Positions 34,736 through 43,812 of a DNA stretch of 64,000 nt are shown here, piece by piece (within the stretch, counting starts at the first letter, position 1; each line of letters begins with the position of its first letter). The position numbers were made by a program, and so were the translations under genes. The notes under the pieces are model-generated. The model was not told where the DNA came from, made no database searches, and worked only from the letters and a program-made list of their open reading frames with translations. Source of the DNA: Streptomyces sp. SJL17-4 (GTDB lineage: Bacteria; Actinomycetota; Actinomycetes; Streptomycetales; Streptomycetaceae); NCBI RefSeq assembly GCF_036826855.1, contig NZ_CP104578.1, forward strand, positions 4,995,501-5,059,500, given 5' to 3'.

Positions 34736-35509
34736 TCAGGCGGCGGCCCGCGCTCCCGCGGCTGCCCGTACGTCCACCCCGTCGGCGCCCGTGTACCCCG
34801 CGTACCCCGTGTACCGCGCCACCACAAGCCGCGCCACGCGCGCGTGGTCGGCGAGCGGGGCCGTGACCGCCCAGGTGTCCGGGACCGAGGCCAGCGCGCG
34901 CGTGAAGCGGCCCGGGGCGAGGAGGTGGGTGGCCACCACGACCCGGCGGAAGCCGCGGGCGTGCAGCAGCGCGACCGCCTCGGCCGGGGTCGGGCTGGTC
35001 GCCGAGCAGTAGGCGGCGGTCACCGGCACCGATACCGATACCGGCACCGGCACCGGCACCGATACCGGCGGCGGCAGGAGCAGGCCCAGCTGCCGGACCG
35101 CCGCGAGGGTGCCGTCGTTGCCGCCCGGCCGGGAGGAGCCCGCGCCGGCGACGACGACCGCGTCCGCCGGACCGCCGGCCACCCGTTCGGCGGCCCGCAG
35201 CCGGTCGTACAGGGCGAGGGCCACCGCGTGGTCGCCGCTCAGGCCGCGCGTGACCGCGCAGTCGAAGCGGCGGGCGACGGCCGGGATGTCGACGGTGCGG
35301 TGGTAGCCGTCGCCGAGGAGCAGCGGCACGACGACCGCACCGGGCCGGTCCGCCAGGACATGCGGCAGGGAGGGCGTCCGATGGTCGAGGTGCCCGACGG
35401 TGACGGGCGCACCGGCCAGCTCGCGCACGGAGCCGGCGAGCCGTGCGACCGTCGCTCCCGCCTCCGGCGCGGTGCTCCCATGCACGGCGATCACCAGGTC
35501 GCGCGTCAT
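34736..35509 (-). CDS. Sirohydrochlorin chelatase-like protein (CbiX family)
   Basis: 257 residues from ATG 35509, with GGAGGTGAGG upstream. Two half-domains of the CbiX type: LVIAVHGST (metal-binding His) with VGHLDHRTPSLPHVLADRPGAVVVPLLLGDGYHRTVDIP, and a second ...RRVVVATHLLAPGRFTRAL. The halves are joined by PVSVPVPVPVSVSVPV, encoded by six-base repeats. CbiX/SirB enzymes insert metal into sirohydrochlorin. Placement divergent from the siroheme-using nitrite reductase gene supports iron insertion for siroheme. Confidence 0.85.
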   Translation of the reverse strand: MTRDLVIAVHGSTAPEAGATVARLAGSVRELAGAPVTVGHLDHRTPSLPHVLADRPGAVVVPLLLGDGYHRTVDIPAVARRFDCAVTRGLSGDHAVALALYDRLRAAERVAGGPADAVVVAGAGSSRPGGNDGTLAAVRQLGLLLPPPVSVPVPVPVSVSVPVTAAYCSATSPTPAEAVALLHARGFRRVVVATHLLAPGRFTRALASVPDTWAVTAPLADHARVARLVVARYTGYAGYTGADGVDVRAAAGARAAA

Positions 35510-35742
35510 CCGTACCTCACCTCCACCCGCCCCGGTCGTGCGGTTCGGCCCCGTCGGGGGCCGCGCGACGGTGTCGTTCGTCGTCGCGGCCCCACCCGCT
35601 GACGCTAAGCCCACGCCGCCGCCCCGCGGCCGCGCCGTTCGGCCCCGGTCGGGGGGTCTCAAGTCCCGGATCCTCGGGCCCTTCACGGCCCCGACACGCC
35701 CACCCCGCGCCCCTACGGTCGGAGGAGAAACCACCCGTACGC

Positions 35743-35877
35743 GAAACCCGACCCCCGAACCACACCCCGCGAACCCGACCCCCGAACCACACCCCGCGAA
35801 CCCGACCCCCGAACCACACCCCGCGAACCCGACCCGCGAACCGCACCCCGCGAATCAGACCGCGAACCACACCCCGC
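35743..35877 (+). repeat. 27-bp tandem repeat upstream of nirBD
   Basis: About five units of a GAACCCGACCCCCGAACC-type 27-bp word at 35743-35770 (one base longer), 35771-35797, 35798-35824, and two diverged copies at 35825-35851 and 35852-35877. The array ends 32 bases before the nirBD start, inside the presumed leader. In the rest of the 400-base gap (35510-35909) I see no gene and no certain promoter. Confidence 0.8.
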
Positions 35878-35909
35878 GCACCCGACCTCACCACCCCACG
35901 GAGACCGCC

Positions 35910-38759
35910 ATGGCCGCCCAGCGGACACAGACCCTCGTGCTCATCGGCCACGGCATGGTCGGCCACCGGCTCCTGGAGGCGCTGGCCGAGCGCGGCGCGC
36001 TCGCCGACCCGGCCGTGCGCGGTGCTCCCGGCTGGCAGGTCACGGTGCTCGCCGAGGAGGACGTGCCCGCCTACGACCGGGTGCACCTGTCCTCCGTCTT
36101 CACCGGCACCGACCCCAACCAACTCGGTCTCTCCACCCCCGAGTTCCTGGCCGGTCACGGCATCGACCTGCGGCTCGGCGACCCGGCCGAGCACATCGAC
36201 CCGGCCGCCCGCACGGTCACCACCACCTCCGGCGCGGTCGTCCCGTACGACGTCCTGGTCCTGGCGACCGGCTCGTACCCCTTCGTGCCGCCGATCCCCG
36301 GCGCCGACGCGCCCGGCTGCTTCACGTACCGCACGCTGTACGACGTCGACGCCCTCGCCCAGTACGCCGAGCAGGCCCGGACCGGTGTCGTCATCGGCGG
36401 CGGCCTCCTCGGCCTGGAGGCCGCCGGGGCGCTCCGTACCCTCGGACTCGCCACGCACGTCGTCGAGTTCGCGCCCCGGCTCATGCCGCTCCAGGTCGAC
36501 GACGGCGGCGCGGCGGCCCTGCGCGCGACGATCGAGTCGATGGGCGTGGCCGTGCACACCGGCGTCGGCGCCGTCGAGGTCGAGACGGACGCCGACGGGA
36601 AGGCCTGCCTGCTGAAGCTGTCGAACGGCGAGCGGCTCCCCGCCGACGTCGTCGTCTTCTCCGCCGGGGTGCGGCCGCGCGACCGGCTCGCCCGCGAGGC
36701 GGGGCTCGCGGTCGGGGACCGCGGGGGAGTGGCGGTGGACGAGCGCTGCCGGACGACCGACCCGTCCGTGTACGCGATCGGCGAGTGCGCGCAGACCTCC
36801 GACGGGCGGGTGTACGGCCTGGTCGCGCCCGGCTACCAGATGGCGGAGGCGGTCGCCGACCAGCTCGCGGGCTCCGGTGCGACGGTCTTCACGGGCGCCG
36901 ACACCTCCACCGAACTGAAGCTGCTCGGCGCGGACGTGGCCTCCTTCGGCGATCCGTTCGCGGACGAGAGGGACGGGAGGGACGGGAGAGACGGGCCGGA
37001 CGGCGGGCCGCGGGCCACCGAGATCGTGTTCTCGGACGGGCGCGAGGGCGTCTACAAGAAGCTGCTGCTCGGTCCCGAGGGGCAGCTCCTCGGCGGCATC
37101 CTGGTCGGCGACACCGAGGCGTACGGCTCCCTCAAGCCGCACGCGGGCCGCCGACTGCCCGCCCCGCCCGAGGCGTTCCTCCTCCCGGCCTCCGCCGCCG
37201 CTCTGCCCGGCGCGGACGCGCTCCCCGACGACGCCGTGGTCTGCTCCTGCCACAACGTGACCAAGGGCGCGGTGGCCGGCGCGATCGCCGAGCACGGCCT
37301 GACCGACATCGGCGGAATCAAGCGCTGCACCAAGGCAGGCACGGGCTGCGGCGGCTGTGTGAACACCCTCCAGGCCGTCCTCGACGCGTCGGGCGTGGAG
37401 AAGGCACGCGGACTGTGCGAGCACTTCCCGGACCTCTCCCGCCCCGAGATCTACGAACTGATCCGCACCGAGCACATCCGCTCGTACACCGAGCTGATGG
37501 AGCGGTACGGCTCCGACGGCGGGGGTACGCGTGCGGGCGCGGGCGCGGGTGCACGCGAGGGCGCGGGGGCAGGCGCGGGCAGCGGCTGCACCGTCTGCAA
37601 GCCCGTCGTCGCCAACGTCCTCGGCACCCTCGCCCCCGAGCTCGGTCTGCGGCACGTCCTCGACGGCGAACAGGCCGCGCTCCAGGACTCCAGCGACCTC
37701 TTCCTCGCCAACCTCCAGAAGGACGGCACCTATTCGGTCGTGCCGCGCGTCCCGGGCGGCGAGATCACCGCCGAGCAGCTCATCGCCATCGGCGAGGTGG
37801 CCCGCGACCACGGCCTCTACAGCAAGATCACCGGCGGCCAGCGGATCGACCTCTTCGGCGCCAGGAAGGAGGAACTCCCCGCCATCTGGCGCAAGCTGAT
37901 CGCGGCGGGCCTCGAATCGGGGCAGGCGTACGGAAAGTCCCTGCGCACGGTCAAGTCCTGTGTCGGGTCCCGGTTCTGCCGCTTCGGGCAGGGCGACTCG
38001 GTGCGGCTCGCGATCGACCTGGAGCTCCGCTACCGGGGCCTGCGCGCCCCGCACAAGATCAAGGGCGGGGTCTCGGGCTGTCTGCGCGAGTGCGCGGAGG
38101 CCCGGGGCAAGGACATCGGCGTCATCGCCACCGCCGGCGGCTGGAACCTGTACGTCTGCGGCAACGGCGGCACCGACCCCCGGCATGCCGAGCTGCTCGC
38201 CTCCGACGTGTCGGCCGCCGAACTGTTCGCGCTGATCGACCGGTTCCTCATGTACTACGTATGGACCGGGGAGCGCCTCGAACGCACCTCGGCGTGGCTG
38301 GAACGCCTCGACGGCGGCCTCGACCACCTCAGGGAGGTCCTGATCGAGGACGCGCTGGGGCTGTGCGCGGAGCTGGAAGCGCAGATGGACCGGCATGTGG
38401 CCGCGTACCGCGACGAGTGGCAGGCCGTCCTCGACGACCCGGCGGCCCTGGCCCGCTTCGAGCCGCACGTGGCCGCGGTGGAGTTCCTGGAGCCGGGCCG
38501 GGGCCGTGCCGCGGTCCTCGCGGACGGCACCGAGGCGGCACTGTTCCGGGACGGGGACGGCGAGGTGTACGCGGTGGGCAACCGGGACCCGTTCTCGGGC
38601 GCCGCCGTGATCGCGAACGGGATCATGGGCAGCCGGGACGGCGTTCCGGTGGTGGCATCCCCCATGCACAAGCAGGAGTTCGACCTGCGGACCGGCGCCT
38701 GCCTCGACGACCCGGAGGTGACCCTCCCGGTCCTCCCGGTGCCTACGGCCCGCCCCTGA
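35910..38759 (+). CDS. nirB: Assimilatory-type NADH nitrite reductase, NirB-NirD fusion
   Basis: 949 residues from ATG 35910, with CGGAGA upstream; longer readings cross the repeat array. Order: FAD/NAD(P)H reductase (LVLIGHGMVGHRLLEAL, ATGSYPFVPPIPG, VVIGGGLLGLEAAGAL), a BFD-like [2Fe-2S] region (VVCSCHNVTKGAV, CTKAGTGCGGCV), ferredoxin-like domains, and the siroheme/[4Fe-4S] domain (KSCVGSRFCRFGQGDS, GGVSGCLRECAEA). From about residue 850 a NirD-type Rieske-like domain follows (ALFRDGDGEVYAVGNRDPFSG, NGIMGSRDGVPVVASPMHKQEFDLRTG), normally a separate subunit. It reduces nitrite to ammonium in the cytoplasm. Residues 352-365 are a DGRDGRDGPDGG repeat. Confidence 0.92.
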   Translation: MAAQRTQTLVLIGHGMVGHRLLEALAERGALADPAVRGAPGWQVTVLAEEDVPAYDRVHLSSVFTGTDPNQLGLSTPEFLAGHGIDLRLGDPAEHIDPAARTVTTTSGAVVPYDVLVLATGSYPFVPPIPGADAPGCFTYRTLYDVDALAQYAEQARTGVVIGGGLLGLEAAGALRTLGLATHVVEFAPRLMPLQVDDGGAAALRATIESMGVAVHTGVGAVEVETDADGKACLLKLSNGERLPADVVVFSAGVRPRDRLAREAGLAVGDRGGVAVDERCRTTDPSVYAIGECAQTSDGRVYGLVAPGYQMAEAVADQLAGSGATVFTGADTSTELKLLGADVASFGDPFADERDGRDGRDGPDGGPRATEIVFSDGREGVYKKLLLGPEGQLLGGILVGDTEAYGSLKPHAGRRLPAPPEAFLLPASAAALPGADALPDDAVVCSCHNVTKGAVAGAIAEHGLTDIGGIKRCTKAGTGCGGCVNTLQAVLDASGVEKARGLCEHFPDLSRPEIYELIRTEHIRSYTELMERYGSDGGGTRAGAGAGAREGAGAGAGSGCTVCKPVVANVLGTLAPELGLRHVLDGEQAALQDSSDLFLANLQKDGTYSVVPRVPGGEITAEQLIAIGEVARDHGLYSKITGGQRIDLFGARKEELPAIWRKLIAAGLESGQAYGKSLRTVKSCVGSRFCRFGQGDSVRLAIDLELRYRGLRAPHKIKGGVSGCLRECAEARGKDIGVIATAGGWNLYVCGNGGTDPRHAELLASDVSAAELFALIDRFLMYYVWTGERLERTSAWLERLDGGLDHLREVLIEDALGLCAELEAQMDRHVAAYRDEWQAVLDDPAALARFEPHVAAVEFLEPGRGRAAVLADGTEAALFRDGDGEVYAVGNRDPFSGAAVIANGIMGSRDGVPVVASPMHKQEFDLRTGACLDDPEVTLPVLPVPTARP

Positions 38760-38762
38760 GGG

Positions 38763-38831
38763 GACCTAGGCCCGCCCGACGGCCCGACCTAGGCCCGCCC
38801 GACGGCCCGACCTAGGCCCGGCCCCCTGACG
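38763..38831 (+). repeat. 23-bp tandem repeat between nirBD and narK
   Basis: GACCTAGG begins at 38763, 38786 and 38809, with the intervening CCCGCCCGACGGCCC conserved; the third copy is incomplete. The array starts 4 bases after the nirBD stop. CCTAGG cores at a fixed two-turn spacing could bind a regulator of narK, or the array could simply be slippage. Confidence 0.75.
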
Positions 38832-38945
38832 ACCATCGGCACTCACCCGCCCCCCACCCCGCGGCGCAGCCTGGAAGAGCAAGGAAAGCCCCGAAGGTCA
38901 CCCCCGAAGGTCACCCCCGAACGTCAGGGAAGTCAGGGAAGCGCC

Positions 38946-40367
38946 ATGAGTTCCGTAGTCCAGGACAGCAGAAGGACGGGCGGGCCCTCCGCCTCGTACG
39001 ACACGGAGCAGTACCGCCCCGGCAAGCCGATCACCGACTGGGAGCCAGAGAACGAGCTCTTCTGGAAGTCGATCGGCAGGAAGGTCGCCACCCGCAACCT
39101 GTGGATCGCCGTCCCGGCGCTTCTCGTGGCGTTCGTCGTCTGGCAGGTCTGGTCGGTCACCGCGACCAACCTCAAGGACGTCGGCTTCGGCTTCTCGACC
39201 TCCCAGCTGTTCTGGCTGACGGCCATCCCCGGTCTGACCGGCGGCACCGCCCGGATCTTCTACACCTTCCTCGGCCCGATGGTCGGCCAGCGCCGTTTCA
39301 CCGCGCTGTCGACGGTCGTGCTGATCGTGCCGCTGATCTGGCTCGGCATCGCCATCCAGGACCCGACGACCCCGTACGCCGTGATGGTCGCCATCGCCGC
39401 CCTCTGCGGCATCGGCGGCGCGAACTTCGCCTCCTCCCTCGCCAACATCGGCTTCTTCTTCCCCAAGGCGAAGAAGGGCAGCGCGACCGGCATCAACGGC
39501 GGTCTCGGCAACCTCGGTGTCTCCGTCGTGCAGCTGCTGACCCCGATCGTCATCACCTGGTCGACCATCGCCATCGGCTCGGCGCAGCACGAGGCCGACG
39601 GCACCCCGGTGTACCTGCAGAACGCCGCGTTCCTCTGGGTCCCGGTGCTGCTGGTCCTGGCGGCCGTCGCCTGGTTCGGGCAGAACGACCTGAAGGTCGC
39701 CTCGACCCCGTTCAATCAGCAGAAGATCATCTTCAGGCGCAAGCACAACTGGCTGATGACCTGGCTGTACGTGGGCACCTTCGGCTCCTTCATCGGCTTC
39801 GCCGCCGCCCTGCCGATGCTGATCAAGACCACGTTCCCGGACTACTCGATCGCCACCTACGCCTGGATGGGCCCCGCCGTGGGCGCGCTCGCCCGCTGGG
39901 GCGGCGGCTGGATCGCCGACAAGTGGGGCGGCGCCCGGGTCACCATCCTGTCCTTCGTGGGCATGGCCGTCGCGATCATCGGCGTGATCAACTTCCTGCC
40001 CTCGGGCGGTGACGGCGGCTCGTTCCACGGCTTCTTCTTCTGCTTCCTCGCCGCGTTCTTCTTCTCCGGAATCGGCAACGGCTCCACCTTCCGCCAGATC
40101 CCGGTCATCTTCCGCGGCACCCACCTCAAGGGGCTCACGGAAGGCACCCCGGAATACGCCGAGGCGCTGAAGCAGGCGGAAATGGAGTCCGGCGCGGTCA
40201 CCGGATTCACCTCGGCCATCGCGGCCTTCGGCTTCTTCTTCATCCCGGCCCTGTTCGGCTCGGTGGCCGTGACCAGCGCGATGTGGGGATTCGTCGCCTT
40301 CTACGTCAGCTGCATGGTCGTGACCTGGTGGTTCTACGCCCGCAGGAGCGCCGAGGCCCCCAGCTGA
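38946..40367 (+). CDS. narK: Nitrate/nitrite transporter NarK
   Basis: 473 residues from ATG 38946 (AGGGAAG upstream). Twelve membrane segments with the NarK family marks: GLTGGTARIFYTFLGPMVGQRRFTA (nitrate signature region with conserved Arg), GGANFASSLANIGFFFPKAKKGSATGINGGLGNLGVSVVQ and the second-half ALARWGGGWIADKWGGARVT and GIGNGSTFRQIPVIF. It moves nitrate in, or exchanges nitrate for nitrite, across the cytoplasmic membrane. Its place behind nirBD links it to nitrite reduction. Confidence 0.93.
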   Translation: MSSVVQDSRRTGGPSASYDTEQYRPGKPITDWEPENELFWKSIGRKVATRNLWIAVPALLVAFVVWQVWSVTATNLKDVGFGFSTSQLFWLTAIPGLTGGTARIFYTFLGPMVGQRRFTALSTVVLIVPLIWLGIAIQDPTTPYAVMVAIAALCGIGGANFASSLANIGFFFPKAKKGSATGINGGLGNLGVSVVQLLTPIVITWSTIAIGSAQHEADGTPVYLQNAAFLWVPVLLVLAAVAWFGQNDLKVASTPFNQQKIIFRRKHNWLMTWLYVGTFGSFIGFAAALPMLIKTTFPDYSIATYAWMGPAVGALARWGGGWIADKWGGARVTILSFVGMAVAIIGVINFLPSGGDGGSFHGFFFCFLAAFFFSGIGNGSTFRQIPVIFRGTHLKGLTEGTPEYAEALKQAEMESGAVTGFTSAIAAFGFFFIPALFGSVAVTSAMWGFVAFYVSCMVVTWWFYARRSAEAPS

Positions 40368-40415
40368 GCGCCCCCAGCTGAGCGCCCCCCCGGCTGAGCG
40401 ACCCCCAGCTGAGCG
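40357..40415 (+). repeat. 14-16 bp repeat spanning the narK stop codon
   Basis: Four units of C-run plus AGCTGAGCG or GGCTGAGCG: 40357-40370, 40371-40384, 40385-40400 and 40401-40415. The first holds the natural stop TGA (40365-40367). Confidence 0.8.
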
Positions 40416-40419
40416 AATC

Positions 40420-40454
40420 CGCAGAAAGACCCCGCGCGGCGGGGTCTTTCTGCG
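40420..40454 (+). terminator. Strong terminator after narK
   Basis: CGCAGAAAGACCCCGC (40420-40435) pairs perfectly over 16 bp with GCGGGGTCTTTCTGCG (40439-40454) around a 3-base loop. Confidence 0.85.
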
Positions 40455-40464
40455 TACCCGGAAC

Positions 40465-40515
40465 GGGACCAAAGCCCGTCGACCGGTGACCATTGCCGAC
40501 CGAAATGATCGATCA
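40465..40515 (+). promoter_or_regulatory. Possible DevR/OsdR boxes before pflB
   Basis: GGGACCAAAGCCCGT (40465-40479) and GTGACCATTGCCGA (40486-40499) each resemble the hypoxia box GGGACTTNNGGCCCT and are set 21 bases apart, the tandem arrangement typical of DevR/DosR targets. A 10-bp palindrome TGATCGATCA follows at 40506-40515. The match is imperfect and the link is inference. Confidence 0.4.
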
Positions 40516-40578
40516 AAAGGGGTGCAATGGAAGCAGGCAACGACGCGATCGAATGAATCGAAGAAGGCGGTGCGGGCC

Positions 40579-42847
40579 GTGACTGCGACCTCTGCTGAAG
40601 CAACGGTGAACGAGCGGGCCTGGAAGGGATTCAAGGGCGGACTGGCGCGACGCCGTCGACGTCCGGGACTTCATCCAGCAGAACTACACGCCGTACGAGG
40701 GCGACGACTCCTTCCTGGCCGGACCCACCGAGCGGACCACCGCCGTGTGGAAGGCCATCACGGACAGGTTCCCCGAGGAGCGCGCCAAGGGCGTCCACGA
40801 CGTCTCGTACGACGTTCCGTCCACCATCACCGCCCACGCCCCCGGCTACATCGACCGCGACAAGGACCTGATCGTCGGCCTGCAGACCGACGCCCCGCTG
40901 AAGCGGGCGATCATGCCGTACGGCGGCTGGCGCATGGTCGCCGGCGCCCTGGAGACGTACGGCTACCCGGTCTCCCCGGACCTCGAGAAGGTCTTCACCG
41001 AGTACCGCAAGACCCACAACGCCGGTGTCTTCGACGCGTACACCCCCGAGATCCGCGCCGCCCGCAAGGCCGGCGTCGTCACCGGACTCCCCGACGCCTA
41101 CGGCCGAGGCCGCATCATCGGCGACTACCGCCGCGTCGCCCTCTATGGCGCCGACCGCCTCGTCGAGGTGAAGGAGGAGGAGAAGGAGGAGCTCAACTCC
41201 CTCCCCGCGGGCAACCGTTCCCTCGAAGAGACGATCCGGCTGCGCGAGGAACTCGCCGAGCAGATCCGAGCCCTGGGCGAACTCAAGGCGATGGCCGCCT
41301 CCTACGGCCACGACATCTCGGGCCCCGCCGTCACCGGCCGCGACGCCATCCAGTGGCTCTACTTCGCCTACCTCGCCGCCGTGAAGGAGCAGAACGGCGC
41401 CGCGATGTCCCTCGGCCGCACCTCCACCTTCCTCGACGTCTACCTCCAGCGCGACATCGAGGCCGGCGTCCTCACCGAGGAGCGGGCCCAGGAGCTCGTC
41501 GACGACTTCATCATCAAGCTCCGCATCGTCCGCTTCCTGCGCACCCCGGAGTACGACCAGGGCTTCTCCGGCGACCCGACCTGGGTCACCGAGTCCCTCG
41601 CCGGCATGGGCGAGGACGGCCGTCCGCTGGTCACCCGGACCTCCTTCCGCTACCTCCAGACCCTCTACAACCTCGGCCCGGCCCCCGAGCCGAACATGAC
41701 CGTCTTCTGGTCGCCGCGCCTCCCGCAGGGCTTCAAGGAGTTCTGCGCGAAGGTCTCCATCGACACCTCCTCCGTCCAGTACGAGTCGGACGAGCTGATG
41801 CGCCCCCGCTTCGGCGACGACACCGCCATCGCCTGCTGCGTCTCCGCGATGCCCGTCGGCAAGCAGATGCAGTTCTTCGGCGCCCGCGTGAACCTCGCCA
41901 AGACCCTCCTGTACGCGATCAACGGCGGCCGCGACGAGAAGTCCGGCGTCCAGGTCGGCCCCGAGACCGGCGCCATCACGGCGGACGTCCTCGACCACGA
42001 CGAGGTCATGGCGAAGTTCGACGAGCAGATGGAGTGGCTCGCGAACGTCTACGTCCACTCGCTGAACGTCATCCACTTCATGCACGACAAGTACGCCTAC
42101 GAGCGCATCGAGATGGCGCTCCACGACCGCGATGTGCGCCGCACCATGGCCTTCGGCATCGCCGGCCTCTCGGTCGCCGTCGACTCGCTGGCCGCCATCA
42201 AGTACGCCAAGGTCACCGTGCACCGCGACGAAGCCGGTCTGGCCGTCGACTACACGGTCGAGGGCGACTTCCCGGCCTACGGCAACAACGACGACCGGGC
42301 GGACGAGATCGCGGTCTGGCTGGTCGAGGAGTTCATGAAGAAGGTGCGCAAGCACCCCACCTACCGGAACGCCGAACACACCCAGTCCGTCCTGACCATC
42401 ACCTCCAACGTCGTCTACGGCAGGAAGACCGGCAACACCCCCGACGGGCGCCGCGCCGGCGAGCCCTTCGCCCCGGGTGCCAACCCGATGAACGGCCGCG
42501 ACACCCACGGCTACGTGGCCTCGGCCCTGTCGGTCGCCAAGCTCCCGTACGAGGACGCCGAGGACGGCATCTCGCTGACCAACACCGTCACCCCCGACGG
42601 CCTGGGCCGCACCCCCGAGGAGCGGATCAGGAACCTTGCGGGCGTCCTCGACGGCTACATGGCCGGCGACGGCTTCCACATGAACGTGAACGTCCTCAAC
42701 CGCGACACGCTCATGGACGCCATGGAGCACCCGGAGAACTACCCGCAGCTGACCATCCGGGTCTCCGGATACGCGGTCAACTTCGTCCGGCTCACCCGCG
42801 AGCAGCAGCTCGACGTCCTGAACCGCACCTTCCACGGCTCGCTGTAA
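40579..42847 (+). pseudogene. pflB: Pyruvate formate-lyase, 2-base deletion near the start
   Basis: GTG 40579 (AAGAAGG upstream) codes [22 protein letters not shown], then the frame is lost at CTGGCGCG (40642-40649). The continuation [23 protein letters not shown] is in another frame and runs to 42847. Restoring CTGTGGCGC gives the expected Trp and a protein of about 756 residues, the normal PFL length. The active-site pair IACCVSAM (codons 41833-41838) and the glycyl-radical motif RVSGYAV (Gly codon 42767-42769) are intact. The enzyme makes acetyl-CoA and formate from pyruvate and CoA and is destroyed by oxygen. The activase gene follows. Confidence 0.85.
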
Positions 42848-42927
42848 GCAGCCCCTCCCCGCACCCGGGGCCGGTGGCCCTCACCCCGGCCCCGGGTCGC
42901 CCCCCACACAACGAAGGAGGCCCCGCC

Positions 42928-43713
42928 ATGACAAGCCTCACCCTCGGGCCCGCCACCCCGGCCGCCGCCGCGACCCGGCGTCCCTCCGAGGGATCGGTCC
43001 ATTCCTGGGACCTGTCCACCGGCGTCGACGGCCCCGGCACCCGCTTCGTCACCTTCCTCTCCGGCTGCCCCCTCACCTGTCTCTACTGCCACAACCCCGA
43101 CACCTGGAGGATGCGCAACGGCACGCGCACCTCGGCCGACGACGTGATCGCCGAAGCGTCCAAGTACGTCCGCTTCATCTCCGCCTCCGGGGGTGGCGCC
43201 ACCGTCTCCGGCGGCGAACCCCTCCTCCAGCCCGTCTTCACCGGCGAGCTGCTGCACCGGATGAAGCATGAGCTCGGCCTGCACACGGCCCTCGACACCT
43301 CGGGCTTCCTGGGCGTCCGCGCCACCGACGCCCTGCTGCGCGACACCGACCTGGTCCTGCTCGACATCAAGTCCTGGGACCCCGCCACGTACAGGAAGGT
43401 CACCGGCCGGCCGCTCGCGCCGACCCTCGACTTCGCAAGGCGTCTCGCCGACCTCGGCCAGGAGGTCCACGTCCGCTTCGTCCTCGTCCCGGGCCTCACC
43501 GACGACCCGGCCGACGTGGAGGGAGTCGCCGCCTTCGCCGGGGGTCTCGGCAACGTCTCCCGCGTGGACATCCTTCCCTTCCACAAGCTCGGCGAAGCGA
43601 AGTGGCAGGCACTCGCCATGCCGTTCACCCTGCACGACACGCCGTCCCCGACGCCCGAGCAGGTCGCCGAGGCGCGCGAGGTCTTCCGCGCCCACGGCCT
43701 GAACGCGGTCTGA
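42928..43713 (+). CDS. pflA: Pyruvate formate-lyase activating enzyme (radical SAM)
   Basis: 261 residues from ATG 42928, with GAAGGAGG 8 bases upstream. The [4Fe-4S]/SAM motif CPLTCLYCHNP (CxxxCxxC) follows GTRFVTFLSG. GGGATVSGGEPLLQPVF, DTSGFLG, LLDIKSWDP and VRFVLVPGLTDD are the family blocks. It generates the glycyl radical on PflB using S-adenosylmethionine and reduced flavodoxin or ferredoxin. It lies 80 bases after pflB in the same direction. Confidence 0.93.
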   Translation: MTSLTLGPATPAAAATRRPSEGSVHSWDLSTGVDGPGTRFVTFLSGCPLTCLYCHNPDTWRMRNGTRTSADDVIAEASKYVRFISASGGGATVSGGEPLLQPVFTGELLHRMKHELGLHTALDTSGFLGVRATDALLRDTDLVLLDIKSWDPATYRKVTGRPLAPTLDFARRLADLGQEVHVRFVLVPGLTDDPADVEGVAAFAGGLGNVSRVDILPFHKLGEAKWQALAMPFTLHDTPSPTPEQVAEAREVFRAHGLNAV

Positions 43714-43800
43714 GGGACCGGAGCGACGCCCCGAACCCCGTCCGGGCGACGCCCTCACTCCCAGGCCCCGCAAAACAGGGCAAAACCGCCCGTACGGCCT

Positions 43801-43812
43801 TACCGTGGCCGC
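43801..43812 (+). promoter_or_regulatory. Leaderless -10 element before the redox operon
   Basis: TACCGT (43801-43806) ends 6 bases before the GTG at 43813, and no ribosome site is present, so transcription probably starts at the GTG. No good -35 element is seen. Confidence 0.4.

Noticed and set aside
35400..35909. Extending NirB upstream to a 1,119-residue protein
   Set aside because: The extra residues cover the cbiX start and the 27-bp repeat array and have no family similarity; a ribosome site is found just before 35910.
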